In this document: piece by piece, positions 1 through 5,292 of the stretch | Numbering within the stretch: the stretch's first letter is position 1 | How the letters are laid out: each line of letters begins with the position of its first letter | Origin: Planococcaceae bacterium UBA3370 | GTDB lineage: Bacteria > Bacillota > Bacilli > Bacillales_A > Planococcaceae | Length of the DNA stretch: 6,088 nt | Reading direction: 5' to 3' | Assembly: GCA_002360295.1 (NCBI GenBank) | Contig: DEQI01000024.1 | Span: 1-6,088, forward strand | Translations under genes and position numbers: made by a program | The notes under the pieces: model-generated | The model's input: the letters and a program-made list of their open reading frames with translations, nothing else | Told to the model about the DNA's origin: nothing | Databases searched by the model: none

Positions 1-86
1 ATTGCTGCATTTTTATTCTTTGCATCGATTGTCCCTTTTTTTATAGCACCTGTTTTCGTACGGCCCGTATATTTATAAATGGTCAA
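1..86 (-). CDS. pilC: Type IV pilus inner-membrane platform protein PilC, N-terminal fragment
   Basis: Only the first 28 codons are present; the gene runs off the left edge. The frame starts with TTG at 86-84 and reads (M)TIYKYTGRTKTGAIKKG and on through TIDAKNKNAA. This is the usual PilC/GspF opening, a short beta strand with a 'Y.G....G....G.i.A' pattern ahead of the first cytoplasmic helical domain. PilC is the polytopic membrane platform on which PilB and PilT act during pilus assembly and retraction. The TTG start shares four bases (TTGA) with the pilT stop codon, and a good ribosome site lies just upstream inside pilT, so translation is probably coupled. Gene order pilB-pilT-pilC is typical of T4P loci. 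No transmembrane segment is reached in the visible part, so identification rests on the N-terminal pattern plus context. Confidence 0.85.
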   Translation of the reverse strand, partial: MTIYKYTGRTKTGAIKKGTIDAKNKNAA

Positions 87-1138
87 ATGTACTCACCTAC
101 ATTCATATAGGGACTTGCTTCCTCAAGAGATATTTTCCCTGACGAAACAAGTGTTTGAATTGAATTATCCAACGTATGCATCCCAAGTGCTCTACTCGTT
201 TGCATGACACTTGGGATTTGATGAACCTTTTCATTACGAATTAAATTCGTAACAGCGGGAGTCGCAACTAATATTTCTGTCGCAGCAATACGGCCTTTCC
301 CTTGCTTCCTCACAAATAAACGTTGTGAAATGATACCTTGCAGTACATTCGCTAGCTGTATCCGAATTTGCCCTTGTTGATGCGGCGGGAACACGTCAAT
401 AATGCGATCAATTGTTGTTGGCGCACTTGATGTATGCAGTGTGGCAAACACTAAGTGACCTGTTTCAGCTGCAGTGATGGCTGTTGAAATGGTTTCTAAA
501 TCACGCATCTCACCAACTAAAATAATGTCTGGGTCTTGACGTAAAGATGCACGTAAGCCATTAGCAAAGCTCTCCGTATCTATACCGATTTCACGCTGAT
601 TGACTACCGACTTTTTATGCGTATGTAAGTACTCAATCGGATCTTCTAGTGTAATAATATGCTTTGCTTTTGTTTCATTTATATAGTTAATCATGGCAGC
701 AAGGGTTGTAGACTTACCAGAACCTGTTGGACCTGTGACTAAAATTAATCCTTGAGGTTTGTCCGCTAAATCAAATAATACCTTTGGCAAATCAAGTGAT
801 TCAATGGTCGGAATTTGACTTGGTATTAATCGAGCTGCGATAGCCCCTTCATTCCGCTGATGATAGATATTGATACGGAATCGACATAAACCTTCTAGAG
901 AATAATTGAAATCCGTTTCACCTTTTTTATCAAATTCAGTAGCTTTGTTGCCTGGTAAAATATCATGTATCAATTTATTCAGTAATGCCGGTGTAACAAC
1001 TGTTTCTCCATAGTGAGTTAATCGACCATCGATACGATAAACAGGTGGAATACCTACTGTTACATGTAAATCTGACGCTTCCTGCTCATATGCATACGTC
1101 AATAAATCATGAATAGATAATGTTGTTGTATTTGTCAC
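83..1138 (-). CDS. pilT: Type IV pilus retraction ATPase PilT
   Basis: 351 residues, the usual PilT length. PilT is a hexameric cytoplasmic secretion ATPase that drives pilus depolymerisation and twitching. It has the small N-terminal PAS-like domain starting with the family motif ASDLHVTVG (21-29), Walker A GPTGSGKST (136-144), Asp box LEDPIE (164-169), Walker B IILVGEMRD (205-213, catalytic Glu210) and His box TGHLVFATLHT (226-236). The C-terminal NLIRNEKVHQI (298-308) is close to the AIRNLIRExKxxQ motif that marks retraction ATPases, and GMHTLD (319-324) is also typical. There is no MshEN domain and no Cys4 zinc motif, which separates it from the neighbouring PilB. The start is GTG at 1138-1136, with AGGAAG seven bases upstream. 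It is 11 bases after pilB and overlaps pilC by four. All core motifs are intact, so it should be active. Confidence 0.96.
   Translation of the reverse strand: MTNTTTLSIHDLLTYAYEQEASDLHVTVGIPPVYRIDGRLTHYGETVVTPALLNKLIHDILPGNKATEFDKKGETDFNYSLEGLCRFRINIYHQRNEGAIAARLIPSQIPTIESLDLPKVLFDLADKPQGLILVTGPTGSGKSTTLAAMINYINETKAKHIITLEDPIEYLHTHKKSVVNQREIGIDTESFANGLRASLRQDPDIILVGEMRDLETISTAITAAETGHLVFATLHTSSAPTTIDRIIDVFPPHQQGQIRIQLANVLQGIISQRLFVRKQGKGRIAATEILVATPAVTNLIRNEKVHQIPSVMQTSRALGMHTLDNSIQTLVSSGKISLEEASPYMNVGEYI
92..98 (-). promoter_or_regulatory. Ribosome binding site deciding the TTG start of pilC
   Basis: On the minus strand AGGTGAG lies five bases before TTG at 86-84, inside the last codons of pilT. 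No ATG or GTG start in the PilC frame has comparable spacing, so this site supports the rare TTG start and translational coupling with pilT. Confidence 0.7.
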
Positions 1139-1145
1139 TTTGTCA

Positions 1146-1151
1146 CTTCCT
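1146..1151 (-). promoter_or_regulatory. Ribosome binding site of pilT (GTG start)
   Basis: AGGAAG on the minus strand, seven bases before the GTG start at 1138-1136. Its first two bases are the last two of the pilB TAG stop codon, so the site overlaps the end of pilB. Confidence 0.65.
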
Positions 1152-2820
1152 ATTCTGTCGTTGCTACACGCAACACTTCTTCAGTAGTCGTAACACCGTC
1201 TAATACTTTCAGTAAACCGTCTTCTAATAATGTGTTGTAGCCTTGTTGACTCATATAATCAAGAATCGTTGTGACACTCGTTCTATTTAAAATAAATTCC
1301 TTTAATTGACGATCTATCGGTAATATTTCGTGTATCGCTACTCGACCTCGATATCCCGTTTTATTACAAGCAGGACAGCCTTTTCCTTTTCGAACTGTTT
1401 CAATCGCTATTCCATTCGCTGCAAAAATTTCTTTTTCACGGTCTGTAGCCGGCATTGTTTGAGCGCAGTCTCGGCAAACCTTTCTGACTAATCGTTGTGC
1501 CATCACTCCGACTAAAGAGGAGGATAATAGGAAAGGTTCTATCCCCATATCTTGCAAACGCGATATAGACTCGACTGCACTATTCGTATGTAGTGTGCTT
1601 AATACTAAGTGCCCAGTTAAGGACGCTCGAACGGCAATTTGTGCTGTTTCAAAATCCCTTATCTCACCAATCATAACAACGTCCGGGTCTTGACGTAAAA
1701 TGGAGCGTAAACCATTTGCAAATGTTAAACCAACTTCTTCCCTCACTTGAATTTGGTTAATACCAGTTAACTGATACTCCACCGGATCTTCCACCGTAAT
1801 AATATTCACTTCTTCATTATTTAAATTCGATAATGCTGCATATAGTGTGCTCGATTTACCAGAACCAGTAGGACCCGTAATCAAAACAATCCCATTTGGA
1901 CGAGCAATCATTTTACGAAATAGGGCTTCATTTTTTTCTGTAAAGCCTATTTTCGTAATGTCATTTGCTGCATTACTCAAATCTAGAATACGCATTACAA
2001 TTTTTTCCCCGTAAACAGTAGGTAAAGTGGATAAACGAATATCTATCGGTTTATAGTTGACGGTTGTTTTTATTCGCCCATCTTGCGGTATGCGATTTTC
2101 CGTAATATTCAAATTCCCCATGATTTTGACACGAGCAGTCATGATGCTTTGCATATGTTTTGGTAAAGAACGCTCTGTACGTAACACACCATCTACACGA
2201 TAACGAACTTTAAATTCTGTCTCCTGTGGATCAAAGTGAATATCTGAAGCGCGTTGTGCCACGCCGTTAGCAATGATTTGGTTAACTAAACGTACAATAG
2301 GGGAATCTTCATCTGTAATTTCCTGTTGAGTCTCAGTAATATCTATATTCGTACCTAAATCAGAAAGCGCCGCTTCCATCGATTCCTGTAAATCGTAGTA
2401 CTTTGTAATTGTTCGATATAAATCATCTTTTGCAGCAATACTCGTTTCAATTTGACAGCCAGTTGCCATTCGCACTTCTTCGATGGCAAAATAATCCATC
2501 GGGTCTGCCATCGCAATAAACAGTTTATTTTTATCACGTCGTATCGGCATAATATTGGCTCGTTTAGCAAGCTCGGCTGGAATAATTTGAGTTAACTCAG
2601 GATCAATCGCATATTGATTTAAATGAATGTGTGGTACCCCTAATTGAAATTCAAGTACTTCGATTAACTGCTGCTCAGTTAGAAAGTTCTCTTTTATAAG
2701 AAAATCCCCTAATTTTTCATCACGAGTTTTTTTAGCTAGAGCAAACTCTAATTGTTGTTCTGTAATAACGCCCGCTTCAACTAATAAGTCCCCTAGTCGT
2801 TTACGCGCCACTACTTTCAT
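1150..2820 (-). CDS. pilB: Type IV pilus extension ATPase PilB (GspE family, MshEN domain)
   Basis: 556 residues from the ATG at 2820-2818. PilB is the cytoplasmic hexameric ATPase that powers pilin polymerisation. An N-terminal GspE_N/MshEN domain (about 8-145) opens with two tandem copies of a 24-residue RLGxxLxxxG...L...L..Q pattern (8-31 and 36-59), a fold that binds cyclic di-GMP in some relatives. The second N-domain starts near SPIVRLVNQII (173-183) with RASDIHFDP (190-198). The core has Walker A GPTGSGKSS (316-324), Asp box VEDPVEY (343-349), Walker B MIGEIRD (383-389, catalytic Glu386) and His box TGHLVLSTLHT (402-412). Cys449/Cys452 and Cys482/Cys485 form the tetracysteine zinc motif of the PilB/GspE C-terminal domain. 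A GTG directly before the ATG (2823-2821) is an alternative start adding one residue. It lies 18 bases after the VanW-like gene and 11 before pilT, within one operon. Confidence 0.96.
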   Translation of the reverse strand: MKVVARKRLGDLLVEAGVITEQQLEFALAKKTRDEKLGDFLIKENFLTEQQLIEVLEFQLGVPHIHLNQYAIDPELTQIIPAELAKRANIMPIRRDKNKLFIAMADPMDYFAIEEVRMATGCQIETSIAAKDDLYRTITKYYDLQESMEAALSDLGTNIDITETQQEITDEDSPIVRLVNQIIANGVAQRASDIHFDPQETEFKVRYRVDGVLRTERSLPKHMQSIMTARVKIMGNLNITENRIPQDGRIKTTVNYKPIDIRLSTLPTVYGEKIVMRILDLSNAANDITKIGFTEKNEALFRKMIARPNGIVLITGPTGSGKSSTLYAALSNLNNEEVNIITVEDPVEYQLTGINQIQVREEVGLTFANGLRSILRQDPDVVMIGEIRDFETAQIAVRASLTGHLVLSTLHTNSAVESISRLQDMGIEPFLLSSSLVGVMAQRLVRKVCRDCAQTMPATDREKEIFAANGIAIETVRKGKGCPACNKTGYRGRVAIHEILPIDRQLKEFILNRTSVTTILDYMSQQGYNTLLEDGLLKVLDGVTTTEEVLRVATTE

Positions 2821-2830
2821 CACAATTCAG

Positions 2831-2837
2831 CCCCTTT
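2831..2837 (-). promoter_or_regulatory. Ribosome binding site of pilB; start ambiguous between GTG and ATG
   Basis: AAAGGGG on the minus strand, in the gap after the upstream gene's TAA. It is seven bases from GTG (2823-2821) and ten from ATG (2820-2818). The first is nearer the usual spacing, while the second uses the preferred start codon. The two proteins differ by one residue only. Confidence 0.5.
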
Positions 2838-2838
2838 C

Positions 2839-4146
2839 TTACGGCGTAATTAGATTGCCACCTTTATCATAGTAGCTTCCTTCTGGTAATTGTTCTTCAT
2901 CCTCAGGAAGTTCCACTACTTCCCCAGACTCCGTTACAAATTCCTCTTGCGTTTCCATGTCTATGGTTTCGCCATTTTCATTTTCATCTACATTCGGTAA
3001 GCTACCACTTATAGATTGGCGTGAGGATTTTAATATAATGCGATTTTGAGGAGCATAGTAATCTTTACTAATGAGCTCTTCTTCACCCGTTGAAGAGAAA
3101 TAGCGAACTACTGATACACGTAACCCCGGAGTCCCAACTGCCACTACTTGCTCTTCTCCAATATTCAATTCATTGGAATATCTAATAATAGAACGTGGTT
3201 CAACTTCTTGCTCACGAATGACTCGCACCTCAATATCTTGCTCTTTATTCGTTGAGTATGCCTCCGCTTTTAAATTGTCCCCTTCAATAGAAAACTTTAA
3301 TTTAATCGCATTGGACGTTTGATTGATAAATTGTAAATCTTTAGAACCATCTCGCTCAACTGCCGCTTCTATTCCAGCTTCTAAATAGGTAGGAACCACA
3401 TTTTGAGAAGTTCGTTCTAAAATATCGCTATTCGTATGTAAAGCGATGCTATATAAAATCGATGCGACAAAATTCAAAGCCTCACGATTAGCCAAATCAG
3501 CCTGTTCGCCAATAGTCTCTAAAAATGAAAATCTTTGTTGAGGATTTAAAATCTGATTATTTAAAACATCGACGATCTCCTCAACCCCCATTGCTTTTGA
3601 GGGAATTTCTTCAATGACTAAAGCGATACGTTCATTTTCAAGCAATGTCAAATTTGTGATGTCCGCTTCTATTTCATGAGAACCAAGGTAGGATGCATGC
3701 ATCTTTACTTTGTCGTATGTAGAATCTGTATCCCAAATCACGATATTAGAAATTTCTTCTTTTATTGAATCATTTAATACAATTTCAATTGGTATATGTA
3801 CAGCATCCTTGGTTTTCCAAAATTTGTACCACTCTTTTTTTACCAGTGATTTATATGTTGCAATCGTTGTATCAACATCATATTGAAACGTTGAAGCGTT
3901 AATTTCGATAGTTGAACCACCACCTGTTACAATCAATGGCTCACTTGTCCATTGAACAATGGCATCGTTTAAAGCATTACGGATTTCTTCATTAGAAAGT
4001 CCATCTACGGCAATACCGCCAATGGTTGAACCTTTTCCCTCTTCATCCGCATACGCCTTATCTATGATTAAATTGTTAGAGTATATAATAGAAAATAGTG
4101 CTATTACTAATACTACTAATAAAGTACCCTTTTTTCTTGTGTTCAT
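2839..4146 (-). CDS. VanW-like, G5-domain extracytoplasmic protein of the pilus operon
   Basis: 435 residues from the ATG at 4146-4144. A GTG three codons upstream lies inside the ribosome site and is less likely. After a basic MNTRKK start comes a hydrophobic segment (8-28), then AYA-D (31-34), a possible signal peptidase site; it is either an N-terminal anchor or a cleaved signal. Residues about 43-180 look like the peptidoglycan-binding-like region that precedes VanW domains (GIAVDGLSNEEI near 44-55). Residues about 185-297 align by eye to VanW (LNPQQRFSFLETIGE, then ILERTSQNVVPTY and DLQFINQT). The stretch that normally carries GGGxCQ is missing. Residues about 304-370 form a G5 domain (IEVRVIREQEVEP to YYAPQNRIIL). 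An acidic tail (about 387-421) ends in YYDKGGNLITP. First in an operon with pilB, pilT and pilC, it may work at the cell wall to help the pilus cross or anchor; this role is inference from context. Confidence 0.82.
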   Translation of the reverse strand: MNTRKKGTLLVVLVIALFSIIYSNNLIIDKAYADEEGKGSTIGGIAVDGLSNEEIRNALNDAIVQWTSEPLIVTGGGSTIEINASTFQYDVDTTIATYKSLVKKEWYKFWKTKDAVHIPIEIVLNDSIKEEISNIVIWDTDSTYDKVKMHASYLGSHEIEADITNLTLLENERIALVIEEIPSKAMGVEEIVDVLNNQILNPQQRFSFLETIGEQADLANREALNFVASILYSIALHTNSDILERTSQNVVPTYLEAGIEAAVERDGSKDLQFINQTSNAIKLKFSIEGDNLKAEAYSTNKEQDIEVRVIREQEVEPRSIIRYSNELNIGEEQVVAVGTPGLRVSVVRYFSSTGEEELISKDYYAPQNRIILKSSRQSISGSLPNVDENENGETIDMETQEEFVTESGEVVELPEDEEQLPEGSYYDKGGNLITP

Positions 4147-4151
4147 ATATA

Positions 4152-4158
4152 CCACCTC
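4152..4158 (-). promoter_or_regulatory. Ribosome binding site deciding the start of the VanW-like gene
   Basis: GAGGTGG on the minus strand, five bases before ATG at 4146-4144. The in-frame GTG at 4155-4153 sits within this element and so cannot use it, which favours the shorter 435-residue protein. Confidence 0.7.
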
Positions 4159-4307
4159 TATTTCAACTAATAGACTTCCCTATTCATAAATAATAGAATA
4201 CAATATACTTCATTTTTTTGTATAGAACTTTAGTCCTGTTATTTTTATTTTTTTCAAAAACAACAAATAAAAACATTACTTTAATAGCATTAATATGTGT
4301 ATTATTG

Positions 4308-4313
4308 TATAAT
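4308..4313 (+). promoter_or_regulatory. Possible -10 element of the minor-pilin operon
   Basis: A perfect TATAAT lies about 100 bases before the first prepilin start. The hexamer 17 bases upstream (TAGCAT, 4285-4290) is a poor -35, and the preceding TG is one base off the extended -10 position. In such AT-rich DNA a chance match is quite possible, so this is only a candidate. If used, it would give a leader of roughly 95-100 bases. Confidence 0.35.
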
Positions 4314-4338
4314 GAAAATCAAATTTATACAAATTTAT

Positions 4339-4361
4339 CGAAGAAGAAACTCTTTTCTTCG
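4339..4361 (+). other. Small inverted repeat in the leader of the minor-pilin operon
   Basis: CGAAGAA (4339-4345) is followed after nine bases by its perfect reverse complement TTCTTCG (4355-4361). It could form a seven-pair hairpin in the 5' leader or be a protein-binding dyad. No T-run follows on either strand, so it does not look like an intrinsic terminator. Its function is unknown. Confidence 0.35.
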
Positions 4362-4397
4362 TTATTAATAGAACTTAGTAGACAACAAAGTCTTTAC

Positions 4398-4407
4398 AGG
4401 AGGAGGG
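4398..4407 (+). promoter_or_regulatory. Strong extended ribosome binding site of the first prepilin gene
   Basis: AGGAGGAGGG contains two overlapping AGGAGG copies, ending nine bases before ATG at 4417. This is the best match to the anti-SD sequence in the window and supports both the start and a well-translated operon. Confidence 0.75.
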
Positions 4408-4416
4408 ATAAATAGT

Positions 4417-4851
4417 ATGAAAAACCAAGTTAACAAGTTACTAGGTAATCAACAAGGAATTAGTTTAATAGAAGTCTTGGTTTCAATCGTTATTATTACT
4501 ATTATTTTACTTTCATTTTTCGGTCTCTATGTTCAATCTAATAAAACTGATCATACTTCCGAACAAATAGTGGATGCCACTTATACAGCACAACTAGAGA
4601 TGGAGAAAATTTATGAGTTAAGTAAAATTTATACTTTAGATAACTTAACAAATGGGCTTTCTACTATTGGATATGCCATTTCACAAGAGCAAAATAATAC
4701 ATATACGAAAGTTCAAGGTAATATTTATATCAAGTTAAGAATTCGTGATTATAATTCTTCTAACACATTAAAAAATACTATAGTCGAAGTTTACGAAGAT
4801 AATGTTTTAAAAAGTAAAATGGAGAATATTTATAGTTGGAAGGTGAAGTAA
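4417..4851 (+). CDS. Minor prepilin, PilV/GspI-like (type IV pilin N-terminal signal)
   Basis: 144 residues. A short basic leader ends in Gly14 and is followed by ISLIEVLVSIVIITIILL. This is a textbook class III prepilin signal: cleavage by prepilin peptidase after Gly14, Glu5 of the mature protein at E19, and a hydrophobic helix over 15-36. After the helix, TYTAQLEMEKIYELS (55-69) resembles the 'A..A..LAq..mE.l' region of PilV/GspI-type minor pilins. The rest is a small polar, strand-rich domain, ending WKVK. No cysteines are present, so there is no pilin disulfide loop. It is the first gene of the rightward operon and its TAA stop abuts the next ATG. Minor pilins of this kind prime pilus assembly with PilW- and PilX-like partners. 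Subtype is inferred from the helix-proximal motif and gene order; the prepilin identity itself is firm. Confidence 0.87.
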   Translation: MKNQVNKLLGNQQGISLIEVLVSIVIITIILLSFFGLYVQSNKTDHTSEQIVDATYTAQLEMEKIYELSKIYTLDNLTNGLSTIGYAISQEQNNTYTKVQGNIYIKLRIRDYNSSNTLKNTIVEVYEDNVLKSKMENIYSWKVK

Positions 4852-5292
4852 ATGAAGCTTCCTTTGTTAAAACAACAACAAGGCATAACACTACTTGAAA
4901 CGCTAGCGATAGTCGTCATTGGTGCCATTATACTAATCAGTGGAACAACTATTTTAACCACTAGCTCTTCTAAACACAATAAACAAGCAACCAATACTGT
5001 ACAATTATCGGAAATAAGTTATGTGTTAAAACAAATTACGAAAGATATGAGAATGTCTACTAAAATCGAAAAAAGTGGATCAAATACTGTTATCTTATCA
5101 AAAGACACAACGATTATCGCTACCTATTCTTTTAACGAAACAACACATACGGTTACACGCAACAACATTGAGTTAGGTAGTAATATTCAAGCATTCGATG
5201 TAGAAATATTGTCTCCTAAGGTTTTAATCACCATAAAAGCTTTAAACGAAAAAGAAGTACATACCGAATTACTTTTAAGGAGTGGTCTATAA
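4852..5292 (+). CDS. Minor prepilin, PilW/GspJ-like
   Basis: 146 residues. The leader MKLPLLKQQQG ends at Gly11, followed by ITLLETLAIVVIGAIILIS: a prepilin peptidase site after Gly11, Glu5 at E16 and a hydrophobic helix over about 12-30. The pattern LKQITKDMRMST (59-70), then short strands TIIATYSF (87-94), a THTVTRNN turn (99-106) and a strand pair at the end fit the PilW/GspJ (also ComGF-like) family, in which an 'L..i..Dlr.a' segment precedes a 'Y.......l.R' strand. No cysteine is present. The ATG directly follows the upstream TAA, with AGGTGA (4841-4846) five bases before it. The stop TAA shares its last A with the next ATG. It is probably assembled with its two neighbours as a minor-pilin complex at the pilus tip or base. 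Confidence 0.85.
   Translation: MKLPLLKQQQGITLLETLAIVVIGAIILISGTTILTTSSSKHNKQATNTVQLSEISYVLKQITKDMRMSTKIEKSGSNTVILSKDTTIIATYSFNETTHTVTRNNIELGSNIQAFDVEILSPKVLITIKALNEKEVHTELLLRSGL
5277..5282 (+). promoter_or_regulatory. Ribosome binding site of the PilX-like gene, inside the upstream gene
   Basis: AAGGAG lies nine bases before the ATG at 5292, within the last codons of the PilW-like gene. Together with the TAATG stop-start overlap this fixes the start of the third gene and suggests coupled translation. Confidence 0.7.

Larger units (their letters stand above)
4159..4397. promoter_or_regulatory. Divergent intergenic control region between the two pilus operons
   Basis: This is a strongly AT-rich stretch with many A and T runs, between the leftward VanW-pilB-pilT-pilC operon and the rightward minor-pilin operon. 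Both operons must start here unless they are read from far away. For the leftward operon only weak candidates are seen, such as TTGAAA on the minus strand at 4257-4252 with no good -10 at the right distance, and TATATT at 4207-4202 with no good -35. For the rightward operon a -10-like TATAAT is present. I see no RNA gene, no riboswitch consensus and no convincing protein-coding gene in it. Confidence 0.6.

Noticed and set aside
83..2820. Reading the two ATPases as ComGA/type II secretion components
   Set aside because: ComGA is shorter and lacks the MshEN domain, and the second ATPase carries the PilT-specific C-terminal NLIR...HQI and GMHTLD motifs, which secretion systems lack.
3959..4189. 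Rightward open frame opposite the N-terminal part of the VanW-like gene
   Set aside because: It is antisense to a well-supported gene, has no family resemblance and no ribosome site, so it is taken as a shadow frame.
4181..4200. Inverted repeat TATTC...GAATA upstream of the VanW-like gene
   Set aside because: Only five A/T-rich pairs around a 10-base loop; not distinguishable from chance.
4315..4327. ComK-like half site AAAA-N5-TTTA
   Set aside because: Only one imperfect AT-box is seen without a properly spaced partner, and such matches are expected by chance in DNA this AT-rich.
4312..4368. Possible 18-codon leader peptide with Arg-rich centre (ATG at 4312)
   Set aside because: Its ATG overlaps the TATAAT candidate, so it would not be on that transcript, and no ribosome site precedes it.
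4314..4400. Cyclic di-GMP riboswitch ahead of the pilin genes, as known in clostridia
   Set aside because: No GEMM-like conserved GCAAA/CGCAAAG elements or paired helices are visible; the leader is short and holds only a small hairpin.
4218..4415. Rightward open frame of 65 codons with a hydrophobic N-terminus in the intergenic region
   Set aside because: It starts with TTG and has no ribosome site, its residues mirror the A/T-rich DNA, and it ends just before the prepilin ATG; it would also overlap the candidate -10 and leader.
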